From positions 3,100,001 through 3,164,000 of the forward strand of contig NZ_CP012069.2 in NCBI RefSeq assembly GCF_001189515.2: a stretch of 64,000 bases of DNA. Reading direction: 5' to 3'. The notes below the pieces were generated by a model. That model saw only the letters and a program-made list of their open reading frames with translations, made no database searches and was not told the origin of the DNA. Positions 44,885-52,735 of the stretch are shown in pieces. The DNA is from Olsenella sp. oral taxon 807 (GTDB taxonomy: Bacteria; Actinomycetota; Coriobacteriia; Coriobacteriales; Atopobiaceae). Made by a program: the position numbers and the translations under genes. Numbering within the stretch: position 1 is the first letter of the stretch; each line of letters starts with the position of its first letter.

Positions 44885-45372
44885 TGGACAACGCGCTGCT
44901 CGCCCTGTACGTCTGGTTCTCACTCGCCCTGCTGTTCACGGGGTGCGTGGGGTCCATGGGCGACGTGCCCGCTCGCGTCTCCGAGCTTCGGATGACGCTC
45001 GTCTTCGCCCTCCACGCCGCCCTCTCCCTGGGCCTCTCCGCCCACATCGCCTGGCGCAGGCTCCGCTGGGTCCCGGTGGAGGGGGAGCCGATCGTCGCCA
45101 GCCAGGAGGCAGGCCCCCCCTATCCCCCAAACATCTATAGGAGCAGCGGCTGCGGCTGGCGCTGGACGTATTGTGGGGTGACGTACACGGCGGAGGACTA
45201 CACGCCGGGTGATTACCTCTTCGCCTGGGAGAAGCGGACGACCCTCTGGGTGGACCCGCGCGACCCCTCGCGCCTGCTGCCCTCGACCTGGGGGCTGCGG
45301 CTCCTCTCCTACCTTACCTTCGGCGGCGTGAGCGCCTACTTCGCCCTGCGCCTTTGGGGGGTCGTCCCGTGA
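44884..45372 (+). CDS. DUF3592-like membrane protein, paralog 1 (type A)
   Basis: 162 residues. The ATG overlaps the stop of the LRR protein gene (TGATG), so it is translated by coupling. Two N-terminal helices (residues ~5-22 and ~36-55) end in WRRLRWVPVEGE. A beta-rich domain follows with GWRWTYCGVTYTAEDY and TTLWVDPRDPSRLLP, then a C-terminal helix. This resembles DUF3592 proteins (membrane helices around a small domain with a V.YdP.dPs motif), whose function is unknown. Closest to paralog 8 at the far end of the array. Possible roles: helper, anchor or protective partner for the surface protein. Confidence 0.7.
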   Translation: MDNALLALYVWFSLALLFTGCVGSMGDVPARVSELRMTLVFALHAALSLGLSAHIAWRRLRWVPVEGEPIVASQEAGPPYPPNIYRSSGCGWRWTYCGVTYTAEDYTPGDYLFAWEKRTTLWVDPRDPSRLLPSTWGLRLLSYLTFGGVSAYFALRLWGVVP

Positions 45373-45440
45373 CCCGCGTCCCCGTCGGCGCCCCTCCGCC
45401 GCGCCCCCGCCTCCCCGGGCGGGAGGGGCGGGGGCGCGGC

Positions 45441-45854
45441 ATGTACGCGACAGTCACGCCCCCACGCCCCTGCGCTCCCGGCGAGCCGCCGGCCTCGCCC
45501 CCCGACCCGCGCGCTACAGGTCGGGCCGGCGACGGCGGCATCCGGGACTTGCCGTGGCGCGAAGGGAGGGGCCCAGAGCCGTGGGACGCAGTCCCGTACG
45601 GGCGGGGAAACCCGCTTGCGGCCGACGTCCGGGGCGCCTTCTCCTGGGAGGTGTCGGAGGGCTGGTGGCAGGTGAGGGTCGAGGCCGAGGGGTACTGGCC
45701 GGCCCAGAGCGAGTGGGTGCGGATGCCCGCCGCGACGGAGCCGGACCTCCAGATCGGGCTGCGGCCGGCGTCACTGCCGCAGCCTGGCGGTGCTGCCCGG
45801 GCAGGTCTTCCTGTCCTTCCGGCCCCGCTGGCACGACTCGGGGAGGCCGCCTGA
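45441..45854 (+). CDS. Orphan CarboxypepD-like module, degenerate
   Basis: 137 residues from ATG 45441 (MYATVTPPR). The C-terminal 90 residues match the end of the giant protein and of the 47024 gene: EPWDAVPYGRGNPLAADVRG, then FSWEVSEGWWQVRVEAEGYW, then PAATEPDLQIGLRP. The first ~45 residues no longer resemble the module, so the beta-sandwich is incomplete. A very strong GC hairpin (about 45402-45440) precedes the ATG. Its stop overlaps the next paralog's start (TGATG). It may serve mainly as a coupling leader, or be a decaying copy. Confidence 0.45.
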   Translation: MYATVTPPRPCAPGEPPASPPDPRATGRAGDGGIRDLPWREGRGPEPWDAVPYGRGNPLAADVRGAFSWEVSEGWWQVRVEAEGYWPAQSEWVRMPAATEPDLQIGLRPASLPQPGGAARAGLPVLPAPLARLGEAA

Positions 45855-46363
45855 TGGACAACGCGCTGCTCGCCCTGTACGGGTGGTTCTCGCTCGCCCT
45901 GTTCGTGATCGTCGCCGTCGCGCCGCTCTCCTCCTCCGCCGTCGCCATGGCCCTCTGGTCCGCGCTCTCCCTGGCCCTCTCCGCCCACATCGCCTGGCGC
46001 AGGCTCCATTGGGTCCCGGTGGAGGGGGAGGTGATCGAGGTCAGGAGCGGCGCCTCGGGCTCCGGCTCATGGTCCTTCGGCTGGCGTTGGTCGTACGGGG
46101 GCGTGACGCACACGGCGACGGACATCGTCGGGCGGAGTTTCCTGCCCCCGTTCAATCGCATCGGGGAGGGGACCCGCGCGACCCTCTGGGTGGACCCGCG
46201 CGACCCCTCGCGCCTGCTGCCCCCGAGCTGGCGCGCGCGCCTCACCTCCTACCTCGTCGACGTCGTCATGGGCGCCTACGGGACCCTGTACCTGGGGGCG
46301 CGCGCCCTGGGGCTTTCCTGGGGCGGCGTGGGCGGCCTCGTGCGCCTGCTCCTCGGGGGCTGA
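45854..46363 (+). CDS. DUF3592-like membrane protein, paralog 2 (type B)
   Basis: 169 residues starting in the TGATG overlap. Same plan as paralog 1: two helices (LALFVIVAVAPLSSS; ALWSALSLALSAHIAW), VPVEGEVIEVRSG, a domain with FGWRWSYGGVTHTATDIVG and ATLWVDPRDPSRLLPPSWRA, then a longer hydrophobic C-terminus (YLVDVVMGAYGTLYLGARALG). It is nearly identical to paralogs 5 and 7, showing recent copying. Unknown function; membrane-located. Confidence 0.65.
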   Translation: MDNALLALYGWFSLALFVIVAVAPLSSSAVAMALWSALSLALSAHIAWRRLHWVPVEGEVIEVRSGASGSGSWSFGWRWSYGGVTHTATDIVGRSFLPPFNRIGEGTRATLWVDPRDPSRLLPPSWRARLTSYLVDVVMGAYGTLYLGARALGLSWGGVGGLVRLLLGG

Positions 46364-46577
46364 GGGTGGCGGCCCGGCGGCCACCCCGCGCTCTGCCCGT
46401 GATGTCGCTTCCGCCGGCCCCTCCCCCGCAGTCCCGTCCCCACGACGCGCCTTCCCGGTGGGGAGGCGGGAAGCTAGGTGCGGCATGTACGCGAAAGCCA
46501 CTCCTTCATGTCCCAATGGGCTCGGCGGGGCCGCCGCCCGCTCCGGCCCCGCCGGCGCGACTCGGGGAGGCCGCCTG

Positions 46578-47024
46578 ATGGACAACGTGCTGTTCTACTG
46601 TTATCTCGCGTTCATGATCCTGATACCGACCCTTTCCGCTTTGGGAGGGAGCGGCTACGGGGACTCCCTGCCCCCCTCTCTCCTCTCCAGCACGGCCCTC
46701 GCCCTCTCCGCGACCATCGCGTGGCGCAGGCTGCGCTGGGTGCCGGTGGCGGGGGAGATGGTGGGGGAGTCTGGGTATGTCGGGTACTATAACGTTGCCA
46801 CCTACGCGTGGCGCTACGAGTTCTGCGGCCTGGCGTATGAAGCTTCCGACGTTGTTCCGAACCTCGCGGGCCTGCCCGACACGAGGCGCCACGGGACTGT
46901 CTGGGTGGACCCCGACCACCCCTCCCGCATCCTGCCCCCGAGCCGGAGGGGCTGCCTCCTCATCTACCTCGTCTTCGGTGCCATACCGGTCTACGCGCTG
47001 CTCAGAAGCGGAGAGCTACTCTGA
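46578..47024 (+). CDS. DUF3592-like membrane protein, paralog 3 (type C)
   Basis: 148 residues from ATG 46578, again in a TGATG overlap with a short upstream frame ending in ARLGEAA. The N-terminus (NVLFYCYLAFMILIPTLSALGG) defines subtype C with paralogs 4 and 6. WRRLRWVPVAGE, YEFCGLAYEASD and GTVWVDPDHPSRILPPS follow the family pattern, and it ends in one helix. Its stop overlaps the start of the following CarboxypepD-type gene, so it is flanked by coupled genes on both sides. Confidence 0.65.
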   Translation: MDNVLFYCYLAFMILIPTLSALGGSGYGDSLPPSLLSSTALALSATIAWRRLRWVPVAGEMVGESGYVGYYNVATYAWRYEFCGLAYEASDVVPNLAGLPDTRRHGTVWVDPDHPSRILPPSRRGCLLIYLVFGAIPVYALLRSGELL

Positions 47025-47497
47025 TGGACGGCATCAGCGCGGCCCCGCAGTCCTCCCCGGCCCACACGATCCAGAGGGTCAAGCGTGACATGTACGCGGA
47101 AGGCCCGTCCCCGATCCGTGCCGACCCCTCCGGCACCGTGGTGGACGCGGCGACGGGCGAGCCGGTCCCCGGCGCCGGGGTGACGCTCTGGTACGCCCCG
47201 CTGCCGGGCGTGGATCCGGAGTCGTGGGACGCCTCGCCCTGGGGGCAGGAGAACCCGCTCGCCACCGATGGCGGGGGGCGCTTCTCCTGGGAGGTTCCCG
47301 AGGGCTGGTGGCAGGTGAGGGTCGAGGCCGAGGGGTACTGGCCGGCCCAGAGCGAGTGGGTGCGGATGCCCGCCGCGACGGAGCCGGACCTCCAGATCGG
47401 GCTGCGGCCGGCGTCGCTGCCGCAGCCCGGAGGGGCCGCCTGTGCGGACTGCTCCGTGGTCCCAGGCCCGTCGGCACGACTCGGGAGGGTTGCCTGA
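47024..47497 (+). CDS. Orphan CarboxypepD regulatory-like module
   Basis: 157 residues, TGATG overlaps at both ends. It is an intact version of the last ~110 residues of the giant protein: ADPSGTVVDAATGEPVPGAG, VTLWYAPLPG, FSWEVPEGWWQVRVEAEGYW and PAQSEWVRMP. There is no signal peptide or membrane segment, and a preceding 22-residue leader, so on its own it would be cytoplasmic. This makes it look like a displaced C-terminal tip of the surface protein. It could recombine into the large gene, or be the non-secreted half of a duplicated tip + membrane-protein unit. Confidence 0.6.
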   Translation: MDGISAAPQSSPAHTIQRVKRDMYAEGPSPIRADPSGTVVDAATGEPVPGAGVTLWYAPLPGVDPESWDASPWGQENPLATDGGGRFSWEVPEGWWQVRVEAEGYWPAQSEWVRMPAATEPDLQIGLRPASLPQPGGAACADCSVVPGPSARLGRVA

Positions 47498-48159
47498 TGG
47501 ATGACATGCTGTTCTATGGCTACCCCTTTCTCCTGCTCATAATGATGGCCCTGTCGGCTCTGGGCGGGGGTCCCCAGTGCTCCCTGGCCCTGACCTACGT
47601 CTCCTTCGTGGCCCTCGCCCTCGCCCTCTCCGCCCACATCGTCTGGCGCAGGCTGCGCTGGGTCCCGGTGGCGGGGGAGCTGGTGGGGGTGTATAAGTAT
47701 CCTGGAACGCGCCCCGTCGCCTTCGTGCGCTACGAGTTCTGCGGCCGGGTGTACGAGTCGCAGGACAGCATACCGTTGGGCCTGGGGCGCCACGGCACTG
47801 TCTGGGTTGACCCCGCTCACCCTTCCCGCATCCTGCCCCCGAGCTGGAGGTTCCGCCTCCTCGCCTGTCGCCTCACGGCTGCGCTCGCCCCGCTGGTCGT
47901 GTCCCTCACGGCCGCGACCTGCGCGGGCTGGGTCACGTGGCGAGCCGTGGGCCTTGCCCCGCTCGCCCGGGCGCGCTACGATGGCGTGTGTCGGGGGAGG
48001 CCCTGCCCGCGCGCTCCCCCGCAGTCCCGTCCCCGCGATTCGCCTCCCCGGAGGGGAGGCGGGAAGCCAGGTGCGACAATGCGTACGAGGGCCTCGTCCC
48101 CACGCCTCTGCGGTTCCGGCACTCCGTCGCCCGCTCCAGACCCGGGGAGGGCCGCCTGA
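47497..48159 (+). CDS. DUF3592-like membrane protein, paralog 4 (type C), lost stop
   Basis: 220 residues as read. The first ~147 residues match paralog 6 closely (FVRYEFCGRVYESQDSIPLG, GTVWVDPAHPSRILPPSW and the terminal AGWVTW). Paralog 6 has TGA after WVTW; here the codon is CGA. Translation therefore runs on through the old spacer for 73 Arg/Pro/Gly-rich residues until it meets the next TGATG. The extension consists of former non-coding and mini-ORF sequence and is unlikely to fold. Confidence 0.6.
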   Translation: MDDMLFYGYPFLLLIMMALSALGGGPQCSLALTYVSFVALALALSAHIVWRRLRWVPVAGELVGVYKYPGTRPVAFVRYEFCGRVYESQDSIPLGLGRHGTVWVDPAHPSRILPPSWRFRLLACRLTAALAPLVVSLTAATCAGWVTWRAVGLAPLARARYDGVCRGRPCPRAPPQSRPRDSPPRRGGGKPGATMRTRASSPRLCGSGTPSPAPDPGRAA

Positions 48160-48668
48160 TGGACAACGCGCTGCTCGCCCTGTACGGGTGGTTCACGCTC
48201 GCCCTGTTCGTGATCTTCGCCGTCGCGCCGCTCTCCTCCTCCGCCGTCGCCATGGCCCTCTGGTCCGCGCTCTCCCTGGCCCTCTCCGCCCACATCGCCT
48301 GGCGCAGGCTCCATTGGGTCCCGGTGGAGGGGGAGGTGGTCGAGGTCAGGAGCGGCGGCCCGGGCTCCGGCTCATGGTCCTTCGGCTGGCGTTGGTCGTA
48401 CGGGGGCGTGACGCACACGGCGACGGACATCGTCGGGCAGAGTTTCCTGTCCCTGTTCAATCGCATCGGGAGGGGGACCCGCGCGACCCTCTGGGTGGAC
48501 CCGCGCGACCCCTCGCGCCTGCTGCCCCCGAGCTGGCGCGCGCGCCTCACCTCCTACCTCGTCGACGTCGTCATGGGCGTCTACGAGACCCTGTGCCTGG
48601 GGGCGCGCGCCCTGGGGCTTTCCTGGGGCGGCGTGGGCGGCCTCGTGCGCCTGCTCCTCGGGGGCTGA
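48159..48668 (+). CDS. DUF3592-like membrane protein, paralog 5 (type B)
   Basis: 169 residues, start in TGATG. Differs from paralog 7 at only a handful of positions (for example FVIFAV for FVIVAV, and VYETLCLG for AYGTLYLG). Same two N-terminal helices, GVTHTATDIVG, TLWVDPRDPSRLLPP and hydrophobic C-terminus. It belongs to the 1398-bp duplication in which 47497-48894 and 48895-50292 are corresponding units. Confidence 0.65.
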   Translation: MDNALLALYGWFTLALFVIFAVAPLSSSAVAMALWSALSLALSAHIAWRRLHWVPVEGEVVEVRSGGPGSGSWSFGWRWSYGGVTHTATDIVGQSFLSLFNRIGRGTRATLWVDPRDPSRLLPPSWRARLTSYLVDVVMGVYETLCLGARALGLSWGGVGGLVRLLLGG

Positions 48669-48765
48669 GGGCGGCGGCCCGGCGGCCACCTCGCGCTCTG
48701 CCCGCGATGTCGCCTTTGCCAGGAAGGCCCGCAGGCCCCTCCCCCGCGGTCCCGTCCCTACGATT

Positions 48766-48803
48766 CGCCTCCCCGGAGGGGAGGCGGGAAGCCAGGTGCG
48801 GCA
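48766..48803 (+). other. Hairpin and mini-ORF start typical of the array spacers
   Basis: The perfect stem CGCCTCCCC-gga-GGGGAGGCG (48766-48786) lies 16 bases before an ATG at 48803. That ATG opens a 30-codon frame, MYAKATPSCPDGLGGPPPAP then APPMRLGEAA, whose stop overlaps paralog 6's start. Similar hairpin plus mini-ORF sets precede paralogs 3, 5, 7 and 8 (for example ATG 50201 before paralog 8). The first and last residues match the ends of the CarboxypepD-type genes, so these mini-ORFs are internally deleted versions of them. Confidence 0.55.
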
Positions 48804-48894
48804 TGTATGCGAAAGCCACTCCCTCATGTCCGGACGGGCTCGGCGGGCCGCCGCCCGCTCCGGCTCCGCCAATGCGACTCGGGGAGGCTGCCTG

Positions 48895-49338
48895 ATGGAC
48901 AACGCGCTGTTCTACTGTTATCTCGCGTTCATGTTCCTGATACCGACCCTTTCCGCTTTGGGGGGGAGCGGCCACGGGGACTCCCTGACCCCCTCTCTCC
49001 TCTCCAGCACGGCCCTCGCCCTCTCCGCCCACATCGTCTGGCGCAGGCTGCGCTGGGTCCCGGTGGCGGGGGAGCTGGTGGGGGAGTATAGGTATCCTGG
49101 AACGCGCCCCGCCGCCTTCGTGCGCTACGAGTTCTGCGGCCGGGTGTACGAGTCGCAGGACAGCATACCGTTGGGCCTGGGGCGCCACGGCACTGTCTGG
49201 GTTGACCCCGCTCACCCTTTTCGCATCCTGCCCCCGAGCTGGAGGTTCCGCCTCCTCGCCTGTCGCCTCACGGCTGCGCTCGCCCCGCTGGTCGTGTCCC
49301 TCACGGCCGCGATCTGCGCGGGCTGGGTCACGTGGTGA
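48895..49338 (+). CDS. DUF3592-like membrane protein, paralog 6 (type C)
   Basis: 147 residues with start in TGATG and a normal TGA after AGWVTW. N-terminus as paralog 3 (NALFYCYLAFMFLIPTLSALGG), remainder as paralog 4. It is thus a mosaic of the two, which suggests recombination within the array. Family marks: WRRLRWVPVAGEL, RYEFCGRVYESQD, GTVWVDPAHPFRILPPSW. Confidence 0.65.
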   Translation: MDNALFYCYLAFMFLIPTLSALGGSGHGDSLTPSLLSSTALALSAHIVWRRLRWVPVAGELVGEYRYPGTRPAAFVRYEFCGRVYESQDSIPLGLGRHGTVWVDPAHPFRILPPSWRFRLLACRLTAALAPLVVSLTAAICAGWVTW

Positions 49339-49555
49339 GCCGTGGGCCTTGCACCACTCGCCCGGGCGCGCTACGATGGCGTGCGTCGGGGGAGGCCCTG
49401 CCCGCGCGCTCCCCCGCACCCCTGTCCCAACGATTCGTCTCCCCGGGCGGGGGAGGCGGGAAGCCAGGTGCGACAATGTGTACGAGGGCCTCGTCCTCAT
49501 GCCTCTGCGATTCCGGCACTCCGTCGCCCGTTCCAGACCCGGGGAGGGCCGCCTG

Positions 49556-50065
49556 ATGGACAACGCGCTGCTCGCCCTGTACGGGTGGTTCACGCTCGCC
49601 CTGTTCGTGATCGTCGCCGTCGCGCCGCTCTCCTCCTCCGCCGTCGCCATGGCCCTTTGGTCCGCGCTCTCCCTGGCCCTCTCCGCCCACATCGCCTGGC
49701 GCAGGCTCCATTGGGTCCCGGTGGAGGGGGAGGTGGTCGAGGTCAGGAGCGGCGGCCCGGGCTCCGGCTCATGGTCCTTCGGCTGGCGTTGGTCGTACGG
49801 GGGCGTGACGCACACGGCGACGGACATCGTCGGGCAGAGTTTCCTGTCCCTGTTCAATCGCATCGGGAGGGGGACCCGCGCGACCCTCTGGGTGGACCCG
49901 CGCGACCCCTCGCGCCTGCTGCCCCCGAGCTGGCGCGCGCGCCTCACCTCCTACCTCGTCGACGTCGTCATGGGCGCCTACGGGACCCTGTACCTGGGGG
50001 CGCGCGCCCTGGGATTTTCCTGGGGCGGCGTGGGCGGCCTCGTGCGCCTGCTCCTCGGGGGCTGA
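49556..50065 (+). CDS. DUF3592-like membrane protein, paralog 7 (type B)
   Basis: 169 residues, start in TGATG after a 26-codon mini-ORF (MCTRASSSCLCDSGTPSPVP then DPGRAA). Almost the same as paralogs 2 and 5 in sequence. Helices, GVTHTATDIVG and TLWVDPRDPSRLLPP motifs as described for that subtype. A spacer of 227 bases with hairpin and mini-ORF leads to the last paralog. Confidence 0.65.
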   Translation: MDNALLALYGWFTLALFVIVAVAPLSSSAVAMALWSALSLALSAHIAWRRLHWVPVEGEVVEVRSGGPGSGSWSFGWRWSYGGVTHTATDIVGQSFLSLFNRIGRGTRATLWVDPRDPSRLLPPSWRARLTSYLVDVVMGAYGTLYLGARALGFSWGGVGGLVRLLLGG

Positions 50066-50292
50066 GGGCGGCAGTCCGGCGGCCACCTCGCACTCTGTCT
50101 GTGATGCCGCCTTTGCCAGGAAGGCCCGCAGGCCCCTCTCCCGCGGTCCCGTCCCCACGATGCGCCTCCCCGGAGGGGGGGGCGGGAAGCTAGGTGCAGC
50201 ATGTACGCGAAAGCCACTCCCTCATGTCCGGACGGGCTCGGCGGGCCGCCGCCCGCTCCGGCCCCGCTGGCGCGACTCGGGGAGGCTGCCTG

Positions 50293-50793
50293 ATGGACAA
50301 CGTGCTGTTCGCCCTGTATGGGTGGTTCTCGCTCGCCCTGCTGTTCGTGGGGTGCGTGGGGTCTATCGGCGGAGCGCCCCCTCGTGTCTCTTCGCTTCGG
50401 ATGGTGCTCGTCTGCGCCCTCCACGTCGCCCTCTCCCTGGCCCTATCGGCCCACATCGCCTGGCGCAGGCTCCATTGGGTCCCGGTGGAGGGGGAGTCGA
50501 TTGCCACCAGCCAGGAGGAAAGCCGCTCCTATCCCCCTCCTCCCTATAGGAGCAGCGGCTGCGGCTGGCGCTGGACGTACGGTGGGGTGACGTACACGGC
50601 GGAGGACTACATCCCGTTCAACATACCGGACAAGTACTGCTGCGTCTCGGGGAAGCGGACGATCGTCTGGGTGGACCCGCGCGACCCCTCGCGCCTGCTT
50701 CCCCCGAGCTGGCGGGATCGGCTCTTCCTCTACCTCTTCTTCGGCGGCATGAGCGCCTACATGGCCCTGCGCCTGGGGGCGCTCACCTTGTGA
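50293..50793 (+). CDS. DUF3592-like membrane protein, paralog 8 (type A)
   Basis: 166 residues, start in TGATG. It resembles paralog 1 (LLFVGCVGSIGG, SSGCGWRWTYGGVTYTAEDY, TIVWVDPRDPSRLLPPSW). The array therefore begins and ends with subtype A. After it the array stops and ordinary spacer follows, with no clear terminator. Confidence 0.65.
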   Translation: MDNVLFALYGWFSLALLFVGCVGSIGGAPPRVSSLRMVLVCALHVALSLALSAHIAWRRLHWVPVEGESIATSQEESRSYPPPPYRSSGCGWRWTYGGVTYTAEDYIPFNIPDKYCCVSGKRTIVWVDPRDPSRLLPPSWRDRLFLYLFFGGMSAYMALRLGALTL

Positions 50794-51143
50794 CTTTCCT
50801 CGGGTGGTACGGGAGGCCTTGCGGGCGGCGGTCCGATGGGCGGCGCCTGCGAAAGGCTGCATTATGCCCGCCCGTATGCCGCGCTGCGACTATGGGACTG
50901 TTGGAGATATGCGTGCACATTCGCCCACACGACGGCACTGATGGATGGACGTGCATGTGGGGGGGGCTATCGCCTGGGGGGTTGCGGATTACGCGCAGCA
51001 GAGAAGGACCTTGCAACTATATTTGGAGGCCATGTTGTTGCCTCATGGACTACATAGATGCATAGAGGATTGGCTCGATTGCCTGGATGGTACCGCCGCA
51101 GCGAACTGGTGAACAGTATCTGAAGTTGGCCGGGGGATGAGCA
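50794..51143. other. Intergenic, possible decayed toxin fragment
   Basis: Mostly featureless and less GC-rich than the array. Around 51062-51112 one frame reads IEDWLDCLDGTAAANW followed by a stop. This faintly recalls the EEWLDSLD start region of HigB/RelE-type toxins that usually precede XRE antitoxins like the next gene. Too short to call. Confidence 0.25.
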
Positions 51144-51506
51144 ATGGCCCACTTGAGTGCATGCCTAGATACGCGTAAAGTCTCCCGGGGCCAGATGGAG
51201 CGGCGTGACAGAAGACGTGGCCTATGGATCGACGCATATAGCCTGCACGAGGCTTGCAAGGCCTTCGGCAGGACGCAGGTGCAGGTGGCGAAGGCCATCG
51301 GCGTATCACAGAACCGCGTGTCGCACATGGAGAGCGGCGATATGGGCGCTACGGGTATCGATTCCCTGTGTCGCTACATTGCCGTCCTCGGCGGCAGCCT
51401 GACGCTGGACGTCCGCCTGCCCAGTGGGGACATCAAGTTCGCTGAGGGCATGCGGACGCAGGCCCAATGGTGCGACCCCACCGCACGTGCTACCCCGACG
51501 CGGTGA
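51144..51506 (+). CDS. XRE-family (HigA-like) DNA-binding protein
   Basis: 120 residues from ATG 51144; an in-frame ATG at 51195 is an alternative start. A helix-turn-helix lies at about residues 42-66: RTQVQVAKAIGVSQNRVSHM followed by ESGD. The next segment, IDSLCRYIAVLGGSLTLDVRLPSGDIKF, follows the pattern of HigA antitoxins (Y..alGG.l.l.a.fp.gd...). No intact toxin gene lies on either side, so it is an orphan antitoxin-like repressor. The C-terminal 25 residues run into direct repeats of gaccccaccgcacgtgc (51474 and 51549) and are probably not part of the original protein. Confidence 0.6.
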   Translation: MAHLSACLDTRKVSRGQMERRDRRRGLWIDAYSLHEACKAFGRTQVQVAKAIGVSQNRVSHMESGDMGATGIDSLCRYIAVLGGSLTLDVRLPSGDIKFAEGMRTQAQWCDPTARATPTR

Positions 51507-51653
51507 ACCCCGCCGCGAGCTGCGTGCTCTACACGAGAGCCATGCACGACCCCACCGCACGTGCGACCCCGCCGCCGCCCTGGACTCACCGCATGCGCGG
51601 CCCTACCGCAGGGCCACCTCGCAACATGGCAGGGCCACCGTCTGCCATAAAGA

Positions 51654-52091
51654 TCACGTGTCGGTCCGTACCATGTGCGTGAGCGCTCTGTCGCGATACA
51701 CCAGGTCGTCCCTTACGCTAAATCCCTGTCGTTCCCAGAACAGGTTCCCACCCTCATTCCTGCCAAAGGCGACTAAGGCAACCTTGTTGATTTTGAGCGC
51801 GCGCAGTGCACTGAGCGAGGCTTCGACCAGCTGCGTACCTATGTTTCGATGACGCAGTTCGGGGTCGACCGAGGTGTGGTATACGTATCCCCGGCGACCG
51901 TCATGGCCAACCAGTATCGCCCCGATCACCCTTCCATCCTCAGCTACAAAGCATGTGTCGGGGTTTCTCGCAAGGAATCTTTCAATCCCGTCCCTTGAGT
52001 CGTCGAGGTTATTCAGTCCCATGCCGGAGCAGGACATCCACAACTCACGCACTCCCTCGTAGTCGTCGATCGTCATTCTCCTGATCCTCAT
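51654..52091 (-). CDS. GNAT-family N-acetyltransferase
   Basis: 145 residues. The GNAT fold is clear: MRIRRMTIDDYEGVRELW start, CFVAEDGRVIGAILVGHDG strand pair, YHTSVDPELRHRNIGTQLVE with the acetyl-CoA loop (R-x-x-N-x-G, position of Q/RxxGxG/A), and a terminal NLFWERQGFSVRDDLVYRD. It transfers an acetyl group from acetyl-CoA to an unknown amine. It stands alone, with a clean start and the promoter side facing 52.1 kb. Confidence 0.85.
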   Translation of the reverse strand: MRIRRMTIDDYEGVRELWMSCSGMGLNNLDDSRDGIERFLARNPDTCFVAEDGRVIGAILVGHDGRRGYVYHTSVDPELRHRNIGTQLVEASLSALRALKINKVALVAFGRNEGGNLFWERQGFSVRDDLVYRDRALTHMVRTDT

Positions 52092-52339
52092 GGCAAACCT
52101 CCCGCGTGTCGTGCATTCCCAGACAGCACCCCCTAGAATAGGCTTGACTTTGCGCGGCGTCTACGCTCCCAGACCCAAAGACGCGCAAGATCCGCCACTA
52201 TAGACCGTCCCAGCGCGCCAGGTCGCCGTCCACCTGCGAGCTCCCCACCTGCGAGTCGCCCGCCCGCGCCGCAGGAGGTTGAGCCGACGTTCGGCCAACT
52301 CGTCCTTGCTGTCGTCCCCAGGTACCGTCGCATGCGACT

Positions 52340-52618
52340 GTGGCCGACCGTCTGGATCGTGTGTTTCTCGTTCGGCAGCGTCACAGCGTCGAGCCTAGGC
52401 GAGACATTGCAACCAAGGTGGCCGAGCTCATCGGCGGCAGAGAAATCATCATCGTCGACGCGAGCACGACGGTGCTCGAGGCTCTCAGGACTGTGGGCGA
52501 CAAGTCCAACCTGACGGTCGTGATAAACTCGTCCAAGATCTGCGACGGCAGCATCGACGTGTCGTTTTACCTGATCTCGACGGGCGGCATCTACAGGTGG
52601 GAGTCCCTGTCCTTTTAG
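52340..52618 (+). pseudogene. Fragment of a DeoR-family regulator, sensor domain
   Basis: 92 codons whose middle part reads RRDIATKVAELIGGREIIIV, then DASTTVLEALRTVGDKSNLT, then VVINSSKI...STGGIYRWESLSF and a stop. This matches the DeoRC effector domain (I.ldagsTt..la..L....ltVvTNs..i......v...GG..r..sls). The helix-turn-helix and the last third are missing. It stops just before the GH3 gene, so it may be the remains of that gene's former regulator. Confidence 0.65.
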
Positions 52619-52735
52619 GGGGGCGTGATGGAGACTGTACGCAGGTATCATGTGGGTCTTGCCGTGCTGAGTCGCAAGGCAAAACCCTATCCTTACCTAT
52701 CCTTACAACATGACCGACTGGGAGGAAGTGCCTAC

